Source: Plantactinospora sp039889035
GTDB lineage: Bacteria > Actinomycetota > Actinomycetes > Mycobacteriales > Micromonosporaceae
Length of the DNA: 64,000 nt
Assembly (NCBI GenBank): GCA_039889035.1
Contig: JBDQQY010000002.1
Coordinates: forward strand, 124,001 to 188,000
Direction: 5' to 3'
Part shown: piece by piece, positions 42,993-50,954 of the stretch
How the letters are laid out: every line of letters begins with the position of its first letter
Numbering within the stretch: the first letter of the stretch is position 1
Notes under the pieces: generated by a model
Databases searched by the model: none
What the model was told of the DNA's origin: nothing
What the model saw: the letters and a program-made list of their open reading frames with translations, nothing else
Made by a program: the position numbers and the translations under genes

Positions 42993-44416
42993 AGGGGCAT
43001 CCCCTCGGTGTAGCCTGCGGCGCTCTGCACCCCGACCACCGCGTTGGCGTGGAACTCGGCGAGATCGGCGGCGCCCGCGTACGTGCACGCGCTGCGTACC
43101 CCGGCGACGATCTCGTCGATCAGGTCCTCCACGCCCGGCCGGTTCGGGGCGAGGTACATCCGCGCGCTGGAGATCCCCTCCTCGAAGACCGCCTTCCGGG
43201 CCTGGTCGTACGGGCTGTCCTCGGCGGTACGCGCACTGACCGCCCGCGCCGAGGCCATGCCGAAGCTCTCCTTGTAGCGCCGGCCGTCGGCGTCGGTGTA
43301 GAGATCCCCGGGTGACTCGTAGGTGCCGGCGAACCAGGTGCCGATCATCACGTTCGACGCCCCGGCGGCCAGGGCCAGGGCGACGTCGCGCGGGTGGCGT
43401 ACTCCGCCGTCGGCCCAGACGTGCCGGCCCAGCTCGCGGGCGGCGGCCGCGCAGTCGAGTACCGCGGAGAACTGTGGCCGGCCCACCCCGGTCATCATCC
43501 GGGTGGTGCACATCGCCCCCGGCCCCACGCCGACCTTGACGATGTCCGCACCCGCCTCGACCAGATCCCGTACCCCTTCCGGGGTGACCACGTTGCCGGC
43601 GGCGACCGGGACCGGCGGGTCCAGGCTGCGTACCGCCCGCAGGGCCCGGAGCATCCGTTCCTGGTGGCCGTGCGCGGTGTCCACCACCAGGGTGTCCACC
43701 CCGGCCTCGAAGAGCGCGGCGGCCTTGCCGGCGACGTCGCCGTTGATGCCGATCGCGGCGGCGATCCGCAACCGACCCTTGCCGTCCAGCGCGGGCCGGT
43801 ACAGCGTGGCCCGCAGCGCACCCCGGCGGGTCAGCACCCCGACCAGCCGGCCCTCGACGTCGACCACCGGAGCGAGCCGGCGACGGCCCCGGGACAGCCG
43901 GTCGAACCCGGTCCGGGGATCGGCCTCGGCGGGCACGGTGTGCAGTTCGGTGGACATCACATGCCGCAACTGCGCGAACCGGTCCACCCCGACCGTGTCG
44001 GCCTCGGTCACCACGCCGACCGGCCGCCCGTCCGGGTCGACCACGATCACCGCACCGTGCGACCGCTTCGGCAACAGGTGGATGGCGTCTCCGACGGTGT
44101 CGGTCGGACCGAGCGTGATCGCGGTGTCGTGTACCAGATGCCGCTGCTTGACCCAGCCGATCACCTCGGCGACCACCTCGATCGGGATGTCCTGCGGCAG
44201 TACGGTGAGACCGCCGCGCCGGGCCACCGTCTCGGCCATCCGCCGACCGGCCACCGCCGTCATGTTGGACACCACGATCGGGATCGTGGTGCCGGTCCCG
44301 TCGCTGCTGGCCAGGTCGACGTCGAGCCGGGACTCCACGGCCGACCGGACCGGGGCCAGGAAGACGTCGTTGTAGGTCAGATCCTGGGTGGGCTTTCCGC
44401 CGGTGATGAACCGCAC
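42977..44416 (-). CDS. guaB1: GuaB1-family protein (IMP dehydrogenase-related, GMP reductase type)
   Basis: A 479-residue TIM-barrel enzyme with two CBS domains inserted near residue 95-210. Landmarks: LTYNDVFLAPVRSAVESRLD, GINGDVAGKAAALFEAGVDT, the catalytic loop VGVGPGAMCTTRMMTGVG with the active-site Cys, and the flap region RRYKESFGMASARAVSART. In actinobacteria GuaB1 is distinct from IMP dehydrogenase GuaB2; mycobacterial GuaB1 acts as a GMP reductase converting GMP to IMP in purine recycling. The CBS domains suggest nucleotide control. GTG 44416 is the start. Three copies of a 28-bp element mark its 3' end. Confidence 0.9.
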   Translation of the reverse strand: MRFITGGKPTQDLTYNDVFLAPVRSAVESRLDVDLASSDGTGTTIPIVVSNMTAVAGRRMAETVARRGGLTVLPQDIPIEVVAEVIGWVKQRHLVHDTAITLGPTDTVGDAIHLLPKRSHGAVIVVDPDGRPVGVVTEADTVGVDRFAQLRHVMSTELHTVPAEADPRTGFDRLSRGRRRLAPVVDVEGRLVGVLTRRGALRATLYRPALDGKGRLRIAAAIGINGDVAGKAAALFEAGVDTLVVDTAHGHQERMLRALRAVRSLDPPVPVAAGNVVTPEGVRDLVEAGADIVKVGVGPGAMCTTRMMTGVGRPQFSAVLDCAAAARELGRHVWADGGVRHPRDVALALAAGASNVMIGTWFAGTYESPGDLYTDADGRRYKESFGMASARAVSARTAEDSPYDQARKAVFEEGISSARMYLAPNRPGVEDLIDEIVAGVRSACTYAGAADLAEFHANAVVGVQSAAGYTEGMPLPTNW

Positions 44417-44542
44417 CTGGTCATCATGCCGGAGGACGATCCGCCCGGCTCGGCAGTCCCGCTCGTCACGTCACCGGCCTGTCCGGTGCTCAGCGGTGTC
44501 GCCGGGGGCCCCGCGACGCCGGTGTCCCCGCTTCCGTCGTCT

Positions 44543-44656
44543 CCTGGCCGCCTGCCGGTCTGGGCTCGCCGCCAGCCGGCGCCGGGGACTCCGGCGTCCC
44601 CTGGCCGCCTGACGGTCTGGGCTCGCCGTCAGCCGGTGCCGGGGACTCCGGCCGAG
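44543..44656. repeat. 57-bp tandem duplication
   Basis: Two copies, 44543-44599 and 44600-44656, differing at a few bases; both contain CTGGCCGCCTG and CGGTCTGGGCTCGCCG. They lie between the guaB1 start and the carboxylase stop. No gene is visible there. Confidence 0.8.
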
Positions 44657-44680
44657 GGTGGGCGACGTGTGCCGGACGGA

Positions 44681-46453
44681 TCAGCCGATGACGCAGATGA
44701 CGGCGCCGGCGGTGAGCACCCCGCCGACCTCGACGGCGAGTTCGCTCACCACACCGGCCTTGTGCGCGAGCAGCGGCTGCTCCATCTTCATCGCCTCCAT
44801 GACGACGATCAGGTCACCCTCGGCGACCGTGTCGCCGTCGGCAACCGCGATCTTGACGATGGTGCCCTGCATCGGGGAGGTCAGCGCGTCTCCACCGGCG
44901 GCGGCCCCGCCCGCCGCACCCGACCGGCCAGCGCGGCGGGCCGGCCGTCGGGCGGTACCGGAGGCAACCGGGCCGGCGGCCGGGGCCGTACCCGCGCCGT
45001 AGCCGGCGGGGAGGCTGACCTCCAGCCGCTTGCCGCCGACCTCGACCACGACGGTCTCCCGGGCGCCGGCCGGCTCGTCGGCCGGCCCGGCGCCGGTGAA
45101 CGCCGGCACGGTGTTGTCGAACTCGGTCTCGATCCACCTGGTGTGCACGGTGAACGGCGCGGAGGTGAACGCCGGGTCCCGGACGACGAGCCGGTGGAAC
45201 GGCAGCGCGGTGGCCATCCCGTCCACCACCATCTCGTCGAGGGCCCGGCGAGCGCGCTCCAGCGCCTCGGTACGGGTCTCGCCGGTGACGATCACCTTGG
45301 CGAGCAGCGAGTCGAAGTTGCCGCCGATCACGTCGCCCGCGACGATGCCGGCGTCCACCCGTACGCCGGGCCCGGTGGGAAGCCGCAGCGCGGTCACCGT
45401 GCCCGGCGCCGGCAGGAAGTTCCGGCCCGGGTCCTCGCCGTTGATCCGGAACTCGATCGAGTGCCCCCGCGGCACGGGATCGGCGTCGAACCGGAGCTTC
45501 TCGCCGGACGCGATCCGGAACTGCTCCCGGACCAGGTCGATGCCGGCCGTCTCCTCGGTCACCGGGTGCTCCACCTGGAGCCGCGTGTTCACCTCCAGGA
45601 AGGAGATGGTGCCGTCCACGCCGACCAGGTATTCCACGGTGCCGGCGCCGTGGTAGTCGGCCTCCCGGCAGATCGCCTTCGCGCTGGCGTGGATCGCCGC
45701 CCGCTGCTCGTCGGTCAGGAACGGGGCCGGCGCCTCCTCGACGAGTTTCTGGTGGCGGCGTTGCAGCGAGCAGTCCCGGGTCCCGACCACCACGACGTTG
45801 CCGTGCTGGTCGGCGAGGACCTGTGCCTCGACGTGCCGGGGCCGGTCCAGGTAGCGCTCGACGAAACATTCGCCCCGGCCGAACGCGGCCAGCGCCTCCC
45901 GGGTGGCCGACTCGAAGAGCGCCGGGATCTCCTCCGTCGTCCGGGCCACCTTGAGACCCCGGCCGCCACCGCCGAACGCCGCCTTGATCGCCACCGGCAG
46001 ACCGTGCTCGGCGGCGAAGGCCAGCACCTCGTCCGGCCCGGTCACCGGCTCGGCGGTGCCGGGCACCAGCGGAGCGCCGGCCCGCTGCGCGAGATGCCGG
46101 GCGGTGACCTTGTCGCCCAGGTCGCGGATCGCCTGCGGGCTCGGCCCGATCCAGGTCAGGCCGGCGTCGATCACCGCCGCCGCGAAGTCCGCGTTCTCCG
46201 AGAGAAACCCGTAACCCGGGTGTACGGCATCAGCGCCCGACCGGGCGGCCACGTCGAGCAGCTTGTCGATCCGCAGGTACGTCTCGGTCGCGGTCTCGCC
46301 GTCGAGTGCGTACGCCTCGTCGGCGAGGGTGGCGTGCAGCGCGTCCCGGTCCGGGTCGGCGTAGACGGCGACGCTGGCCAGCCCGGCGTCCCGGCAGGCG
46401 CGGACGACCCGTACCGCGATCTCGCCCCGGTTGGCGATCAGTACCTTGCGCAC
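44681..46453 (-). CDS. accA: Acyl-CoA carboxylase alpha chain (biotin carboxylase + biotin carrier)
   Basis: A 590-residue AccA3-like subunit. The biotin carboxylase part begins VRKVLIANRGEIAVRVVRAC, has the ATP-grasp loop KAAFGGGGRGLKVARTTEEI and catalytic EVNTRLQVEHPVTEE. An Ala/Gly-rich linker leads to the biotinyl domain with the target Lys in VVMEAMKMEQPL near the C-terminus. It carboxylates biotin for the AccD carboxyltransferase, giving malonyl- or methylmalonyl-CoA. GTG 46453 has GAGGAGGAGC upstream. AccE (54,027) and AccD (61,149) are on the same strand further right in the window. Confidence 0.95.
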   Translation of the reverse strand: MRKVLIANRGEIAVRVVRACRDAGLASVAVYADPDRDALHATLADEAYALDGETATETYLRIDKLLDVAARSGADAVHPGYGFLSENADFAAAVIDAGLTWIGPSPQAIRDLGDKVTARHLAQRAGAPLVPGTAEPVTGPDEVLAFAAEHGLPVAIKAAFGGGGRGLKVARTTEEIPALFESATREALAAFGRGECFVERYLDRPRHVEAQVLADQHGNVVVVGTRDCSLQRRHQKLVEEAPAPFLTDEQRAAIHASAKAICREADYHGAGTVEYLVGVDGTISFLEVNTRLQVEHPVTEETAGIDLVREQFRIASGEKLRFDADPVPRGHSIEFRINGEDPGRNFLPAPGTVTALRLPTGPGVRVDAGIVAGDVIGGNFDSLLAKVIVTGETRTEALERARRALDEMVVDGMATALPFHRLVVRDPAFTSAPFTVHTRWIETEFDNTVPAFTGAGPADEPAGARETVVVEVGGKRLEVSLPAGYGAGTAPAAGPVASGTARRPARRAGRSGAAGGAAAGGDALTSPMQGTIVKIAVADGDTVAEGDLIVVMEAMKMEQPLLAHKAGVVSELAVEVGGVLTAGAVICVIG

Positions 46454-46756
46454 GCGGCTGCTCCTCCTCGAATCGCTCCCCACCGTCGCCGGTCGCCGAG
46501 GTGGCTGCCAGGGACGTTGCCAGGGGCCATTGTCAACGACCCGGGCCGTCCGCCCGACGGGCGGGGGCGGTGACCCCGGTCGGCCGACCCGCGTCCGGCG
46601 CTGCTCCCGACCCGCTCGTTAGTCGCTTCCAGCCGCCGCCCAGAAGACGGTGTTGCTGTTGGTTACCGAGTCAGCTACACGCCGTTACCCAGTCGGTCGG
46701 CCCATCCACGGGACGGCGTTGGTAGCTAGTCAATTTTGGCTATTACGCTTCTGGGT
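46454..46756. other. Intergenic region between carboxylase and padR2
   Basis: A minus-strand TTGACA (complement of 46531-46536) is a possible -35 for the carboxylase gene, but no good -10 follows. The sequence TGCCAGGG occurs twice near 46,506-46,527. The right end carries the PadR2 operator. No gene was seen. Confidence 0.4.
46726..46748. promoter_or_regulatory. PadR2 operator, copy 1 (upstream of padR2)
   Basis: CTAGTCAA-n2-TTG-n2-TATTACGC. The same motif occurs inverted at 47479-47501 with 19 of 23 positions identical. It ends 8 nt before the padR2 GTG, so binding should repress padR2. Confidence 0.65.
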
Positions 46757-47497
46757 GTGTCAGCTACCCGAATGATGATTCTCGGCCTGGTCCGGTGGAT
46801 GCAACCGGTACACGGCTATGACGTACGTCGCGAGCTGTTGAGCTGGAGCGCGGACAAGTGGGCGAACGTCCAGCCCGGCTCGATCTATCACGCGCTGCGC
46901 AAGCTGACCGAGGAGGGATTGTTACGGGAGGTGGCCACCGAGCAGGTCGGCGCCCGTCCGGCCCGGGTTACGTACGGGATCACCCCAAAGGGCGAGGACG
47001 AGTTCCAGGGCCTGCTCAGGGGCAACTGGTGGAACCTCGGCGAGGTCGTCGACCCGTTCTTCGCGGCCTTCTCCTTCCTGCCCGCACTGCCCCGGGAGGA
47101 GGCGTCGGCGGCGCTGCGTAACCGGGCCCGACTGCTGCGGGCGGTCAACGACAGCCTGCGGGCGGCGATGGAGTCCGGCTGGATGAAGAAGGACAAGCCG
47201 GTGCATGTCGCCTGGATGTGGCAGTTGTCGATCGCCCGGGCGGAGGGGGAGATCGGCTGGTGCGAGCGGATCGCCGACCTGATCGACGCCGGGGTGCCGT
47301 ACCTGCCGGAGGACTACGCGGAGAACCAGGACTGGGCGCAGTTCGCCTCGATGGCCGTCGAGGCGGGCTGGGGCGGCGGCCGTACGCCCGACGATCCGGC
47401 TTCCAGCGGGTCGCCGTCGGCGGGTTCCGAGCCGTCGTCGGAGTCGTCGACCCGACCGGCCGGGGACGGCAGTACGACGCGTAATAATCAACGTTGA
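46757..47497 (+). CDS. PadR-family transcriptional regulator 2 (long type)
   Basis: A 246-residue PadR protein: N-terminal winged helix TRMMILGLVRWMQPVHGYDV, then PGSIYHALRKLTEEGLLREV. A C-terminal helical dimerisation domain (WMWQLSIARAEGEIGWCERI) follows, and a ~40-residue Ser/Pro/Gly-rich tail ends it. GTG 46757 is used since it starts the conserved part. Its gene lies directly upstream of a DrrAB-type ABC exporter, and identical-pattern motifs sit in front of both, so it is very likely the local repressor released by the exported drug or lipid. Confidence 0.92.
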   Translation: MSATRMMILGLVRWMQPVHGYDVRRELLSWSADKWANVQPGSIYHALRKLTEEGLLREVATEQVGARPARVTYGITPKGEDEFQGLLRGNWWNLGEVVDPFFAAFSFLPALPREEASAALRNRARLLRAVNDSLRAAMESGWMKKDKPVHVAWMWQLSIARAEGEIGWCERIADLIDAGVPYLPEDYAENQDWAQFASMAVEAGWGGGRTPDDPASSGSPSAGSEPSSESSTRPAGDGSTTRNNQR

Positions 47498-47501
47498 CTA
47501 G
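47479..47501. promoter_or_regulatory. PadR2 operator, copy 2 (upstream of the ABC operon, inverted)
   Basis: On the minus strand it reads CTAGTCAA-n2-TTG-n2-TATTACGC. It overlaps the last codons of padR2 and the -35 box of the ABC promoter, a direct steric-repression layout. Confidence 0.65.
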
Positions 47502-47523
47502 ATGCGCTATATCGCGTTAGCCT
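47494..47523 (+). promoter_or_regulatory. Promoter of the DrrAB-type ABC operon
   Basis: TTGACT (47494-47499), 18-bp spacer, TAGCCT (47518-47523): one of the best vegetative-type promoters in the window. Its -35 lies within the PadR2 operator. Confidence 0.65.
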
Positions 47524-47610
47524 CCCGGAAGCGTTGCGGTGGGCGCCTTCTGGCGTGCCCCGGGGGATGGGGCCGGTGGGGATGCCGGTCCAGGCTGACC
47601 AGGAGCAGGC

Positions 47611-48567
47611 ATGATCGAGACGAAGGGGTTGCGGAAGTCGTTCCGCTCCCGACAGGGCAGAGAGAAGAAGTCGGTCGACGCGGTCCGCGGTGTCGACCTC
47701 GTGGTGGCCGAGGGGGAGATCTTCGGCTTCCTCGGCCCGAACGGCGCGGGCAAGACCACCACGCTGCGGATGCTCGCCACGCTCATCGAACCGGACGGCG
47801 GCGAGGCCAACATCGCCGGCGTCGACCTGCGGACCAACCCGGGTGAGGTGCGGCGGCGGATCGGCTACGTGGCCCAGGGCGGCAGCACCTGGGACGAGTC
47901 GACCGCCCGCGAGGAGCTGGTCCTGCACGCCCGGATGTACGGCCTCAGCAAGGCCGAGGCGCAGCAGCGCGCGGTACGCGCCCTGGAGGCGTTCCAACTC
48001 ACCGAGTACGCCGACCGCAAGTGCAAGACGTACTCCGGTGGCCAGCGCCGGCGGGTCGACATCGCGCTCGGCATCATCCACGAACCGAAGATCGTCTTCC
48101 TGGACGAGCCGACCACCGGCCTCGACCCGCAGAGCCGGGCGCACATGTGGGACGAGATCCGCCGGCTGCGCGCCGAGGGCATGACGGTCTTCATCACCAC
48201 GCACTACCTGGACGAGGCGGACGCGCTCTGCGACCGGATCGCCATCATGGACCACGGCGAGGTGGTCGCCGAGGGGACACCGGCGGAGCTGAAGCGGGAG
48301 ATCTCCGGCGACGTGGTGCTCGTCGCTATCGAGGGGTCGGCCCAGGACGCCGGCAAGGTGCTGGAGACCGAGCCGTACGTCACCGGGTTGGAGACCTCGG
48401 ACGAGGGCGCGCTCCGGCTCTACGTCAACGACGGGGCCCGGGACATGCCCCAGATCCTCCGCGCGCTCGACGCTGCCGGCATCGCGCTCAGCTCGATCGA
48501 GCTGCACCGGCCCAGCCTCGACGACGTGTTCCTCACCAAGACCGGCCGCTCGCTGCGCGAGTCCTGA
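47611..48567 (+). CDS. DrrA-type ABC exporter ATPase
   Basis: A 318-residue ATPase of the daunorubicin-resistance (DrrA) class. Walker A FLGPNGAGKTTTLRML, signature KTYSGGQRRRVDIALG, Walker B IVFLDEPTTGLDPQSRAHMW and the His switch FITTHYLDEADALCDR are complete. The extra ~85 C-terminal residues (VLETEPYVTGLETSDEGALR) are typical of DrrA. ATG 47611 follows a GGAGCAGG site. It pairs with the permease gene 57 nt downstream and is likely controlled by PadR2. Confidence 0.94.
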   Translation: MIETKGLRKSFRSRQGREKKSVDAVRGVDLVVAEGEIFGFLGPNGAGKTTTLRMLATLIEPDGGEANIAGVDLRTNPGEVRRRIGYVAQGGSTWDESTAREELVLHARMYGLSKAEAQQRAVRALEAFQLTEYADRKCKTYSGGQRRRVDIALGIIHEPKIVFLDEPTTGLDPQSRAHMWDEIRRLRAEGMTVFITTHYLDEADALCDRIAIMDHGEVVAEGTPAELKREISGDVVLVAIEGSAQDAGKVLETEPYVTGLETSDEGALRLYVNDGARDMPQILRALDAAGIALSSIELHRPSLDDVFLTKTGRSLRES

Positions 48568-48623
48568 CCGCTCGCCGCGCGAGACCTGCGCGTTCGCCGC
48601 GCACCGCCGAACAGGAGACTTTG

Positions 48624-49379
48624 ATGAAATTCGCCCGCGACACATGGTTGATCTTCCAGCGGCAGTTCCTGCTGCTGGTCCGCCAGCCCGTCTGGCTCTT
48701 CGTCGGCATCTTCCAGCCGGTGATGTACCTGCTGCTCTTCGCCCCGCTGCTCAAGCCCGCGTTGCAGGCGTCGAGCAACGCGGAGGCGTACCGGATCTTC
48801 GTGCCCGGCCTGCTGGTCCTGCTCGCCATCTTCGGCGGGCTGTTCCAGGGCTTCGGTCTGATCGCCGAACTGCGGGCCGGGGTGATCGAACGGTCCCGGG
48901 TCACCCCGGTCAGCCGACTCGCCCTGCTGCTCGGCCGGTCGCTGCGCGACGTGGTGTCGCTGATCGCCCAGGCGATCATCATCACCGTGCTGGCGCTGGC
49001 CTTCGGGCTCTCGGTCTTCATCGGTGACCTGCTGCTGGCATACCTGATGCTCGCGCTGATCGCACTGATGACGTCGGCCCTGTCCTACGGGATCGCGCTG
49101 GTGGTGAAGAGCGAGGACGCGCTGGCGCCGCTGATGAACACGATCGCCCAACCGGTCCTGCTGCTCTCCGGGATCCTGCTGCCGCTGAACTTCGCGCCCG
49201 GCTGGTTGCAGGGGATCGCCGACTGGAACCCGTTCTCCTGGGCGGTCGACGGCGCCCGGGCACTATTCGCCGGCGATCTCGGCAACGACGCCGTCTGGCA
49301 GGGACTCTCGGTGATGGCGGTGATCACGGCGCTCGCCGTGGTCTGGGCCGCGCGCGAGTTCGCCCGCAGCGTCCGCTAG
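48624..49379 (+). CDS. DrrB-type ABC-2 exporter permease
   Basis: A 251-residue membrane protein with six predicted helices and ABC-2 features: FARDTWLIFQRQFLLLVRQP, QPVMYLLLFAPLLKPALQ, FGLIAELRAGVIERSRVTPV (coupling-helix region) and QPVLLLSGILLPLNFAPGWL. ATG 48624 has CAGGAG upstream. With the ATPase it makes a DrrAB-type efflux pump for an amphipathic compound. The operon ends at a very strong hairpin. Confidence 0.93.
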   Translation: MKFARDTWLIFQRQFLLLVRQPVWLFVGIFQPVMYLLLFAPLLKPALQASSNAEAYRIFVPGLLVLLAIFGGLFQGFGLIAELRAGVIERSRVTPVSRLALLLGRSLRDVVSLIAQAIIITVLALAFGLSVFIGDLLLAYLMLALIALMTSALSYGIALVVKSEDALAPLMNTIAQPVLLLSGILLPLNFAPGWLQGIADWNPFSWAVDGARALFAGDLGNDAVWQGLSVMAVITALAVVWAAREFARSVR

Positions 49380-49388
49380 CTCCCCATC

Positions 49389-49432
49389 GGGTACGGGCGG
49401 AGCCGGCCCCGGCGCCGGTTCCGCCCGTACCC
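49389..49432. terminator. Strong bidirectional terminator (18-bp stem)
   Basis: GGGTACGGGCGGA (49389-49401) pairs with TCCGCCCGTACCC (49420-49432), and five inner pairs extend the stem, one of them G-U; the loop is 8 nt. It separates the convergent permease and O-methyltransferase genes. Confidence 0.8.
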
Positions 49433-49459
49433 TTGGGCCGGTGCCGGTGCCGGTGACGG

Positions 49460-50113
49460 TCAGCGGCGGCGGGCCAGGGTGAGGCCGTCGGCGATCGGCA
49501 GCATCACGAGCTCGACCCGCTCGTCGGCGAGTACTGCCTCGTTGAACTCGGCGATCGCCCGGTCCGCCACGGTCTGCGGGGCCAGGATCCGACCGCCCCG
49601 CAGCACGTTGTCCACCACGATCAGCCCACCGGTACGCATCCTCGGCACCAACTCGGCCCAGTAGGTCAGATAGCCCGGCTTGTCGGCGTCGACGAACGCG
49701 AGGTCGAGGTGCGGCTCCACGGGGAGAGACCGCAGACTCTCGGCCGCCGGGCCGATCCGCAGCTCGATCCGGTCGTCGACCCCGGCCCGTGCCCAGTACC
49801 GGCGGGCGACCGCCGTGTACTCCTCGGAGATGTCGAAGCAGGTCAACCGGCCGTCGGCGGGCAGCCCACGGGCGATCGCCAACGAGGAGAGCCCGGTGAA
49901 GGTGCCGACCTCGACCGCCTGCCGGGCGTTCACCAGCCGGGTCAGGAAGGTGAGCAGCCCCGCCTGCTCCGGAGCGATCTGCATCTCGGCGTCGGCCGGC
50001 AGTAGCGAGACCGTCTCGTCGATCAGCTCCTGGGCCAGGGCGTCCGGCGGGGAGCCGTGCGCCAGGACGTACGCGTGCAGGTCTTCGGTGAGCGGGATCG
50101 ACTTTGTCGGCAC
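49460..50113 (-). CDS. O-methyltransferase (class I, catechol/CoA type)
   Basis: A 217-residue SAM-dependent methyltransferase. The SAM motif is QAVEVGTFTGLSSLAIARGL near residue 66, the acidic loop LTCFDISEEYTAVARRYWA follows, and the metal-binding Asp lie in LDLAFVDADKPGYLTYW and VVDNVLRGG. This fits the cation-dependent family that methylates catechols or caffeoyl-CoA; the substrate here is unknown. GTG 50113 lies 6 nt after TAGCGT on the minus strand (leaderless). It is downstream of maf. Confidence 0.93.
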   Translation of the reverse strand: MPTKSIPLTEDLHAYVLAHGSPPDALAQELIDETVSLLPADAEMQIAPEQAGLLTFLTRLVNARQAVEVGTFTGLSSLAIARGLPADGRLTCFDISEEYTAVARRYWARAGVDDRIELRIGPAAESLRSLPVEPHLDLAFVDADKPGYLTYWAELVPRMRTGGLIVVDNVLRGGRILAPQTVADRAIAEFNEAVLADERVELVMLPIADGLTLARRR

Positions 50114-50119
50114 TGCTCG

Positions 50120-50125
50120 ACGCTA
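50120..50125 (-). promoter_or_regulatory. Candidate -10 (TAGCGT) of the O-methyltransferase gene
   Basis: TAGCGT on the minus strand, 6 nt before GTG 50113; leaderless arrangement. Confidence 0.55.
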
Positions 50126-50156
50126 TGCCAGGTTGCCGGCCGACGGTAGCGGTTCG

Positions 50157-50888
50157 TCAGTGCGGGTCGGTCGTCGTCGCTGTCGTTGTCGTTGTCGCCC
50201 CAGCGTCGGCGCCCAACGGGGTCGTTCGGGCGGCCCAGAGGTCCGTGATCAGCAGGTCGAGTTCGCCGAGCATGTGGCGGAACATTGGCAGGGAGAGGCC
50301 GATCACCGCGCCGGGATCGCCGTCCACCCGGTCGACGAACGGGCCACCCAGCCCGTCGATGGTGAACGCGCCCGCCACCTGCAACGGCTCACCCGTCGCC
50401 ACGTACGCGGCGATCTCTTCGTCGGTGATCTCCGCGAAGTAGACGGCGGTGCCGGCGACCCGGGCAACCTCGCGCCCGCTCGACAGGTCGATCAGGCAGT
50501 GCCCGGTGTGCAGCACGCCGCTCTTGCCCCGCATCGCCTGCCAGCGGCGGGTCGCCTCCTCCGCGTCGGCCGGCTTGCCGAGGATCTCGCCGTCGAAGGC
50601 CAGCACCGAGTCACAGCCGAGCACGAGCGTACGGGGCTCGGCCGCGTTGTTTCCGATCTCGTCGGTGGCACCGGCACCTAGGGCGGCCGATGTGATCCGC
50701 TCGGCTACCGCTCGTGCCTTCAGCTGAGCCAGTGTGAGGCTCAGGGCTTCTGGGGTCGAGGGGTCCACCTGCGATTCGTCGACCCCGCTGACCAGTACGT
50801 CCGGCTCGATACCGGCGGCCTGCAGGAGCTTGCGTCGGGCCGGACTCGCCGAGGCGAGCACCAGGCGTAGCCGATTTGTCGTCTGCAC
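50157..50888 (-). CDS. maf: Maf-like nucleotide pyrophosphatase
   Basis: A 243-residue Maf/Ham1-fold protein hydrolysing non-canonical or dTTP/UTP-type nucleotides to monophosphates. LRLVLASASPARRKLLQAAG is the family hallmark; the catalytic Asp lies in LVLGCDSVLAFDGEILGKP, and GPFVDRVDGDPGAVIGL closes the pocket. A ~17-residue Thr/Ala tail follows the conserved part. GTG 50888 is chosen since it lies 7 nt after TACGTT on the minus strand; TTG 50897 is possible. In mycobacteria maf lies between accE5 and accA3, and the same order is kept here. Confidence 0.94.
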   Translation of the reverse strand: MQTTNRLRLVLASASPARRKLLQAAGIEPDVLVSGVDESQVDPSTPEALSLTLAQLKARAVAERITSAALGAGATDEIGNNAAEPRTLVLGCDSVLAFDGEILGKPADAEEATRRWQAMRGKSGVLHTGHCLIDLSSGREVARVAGTAVYFAEITDEEIAAYVATGEPLQVAGAFTIDGLGGPFVDRVDGDPGAVIGLSLPMFRHMLGELDLLITDLWAARTTPLGADAGATTTTTATTTDPH

Positions 50889-50895
50889 GACGGCC

Positions 50896-50901
50896 AACGT
50901 A
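50896..50901 (-). promoter_or_regulatory. Candidate -10 (TACGTT) of maf
   Basis: TACGTT on the minus strand, 7 nt before GTG 50888; leaderless arrangement and the reason for that start. Confidence 0.5.
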
Positions 50902-50954
50902 CCCGGCCCGACGAGGGCTACCCGCGATCGGGCCGGGTGTTCGGATGGCTCGAT

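Noticed and set aside
43394..46573. 1059-codon plus-strand open frame
   Set aside because: Antisense to guaB1 and the carboxylase alpha chain, both with complete motifs.
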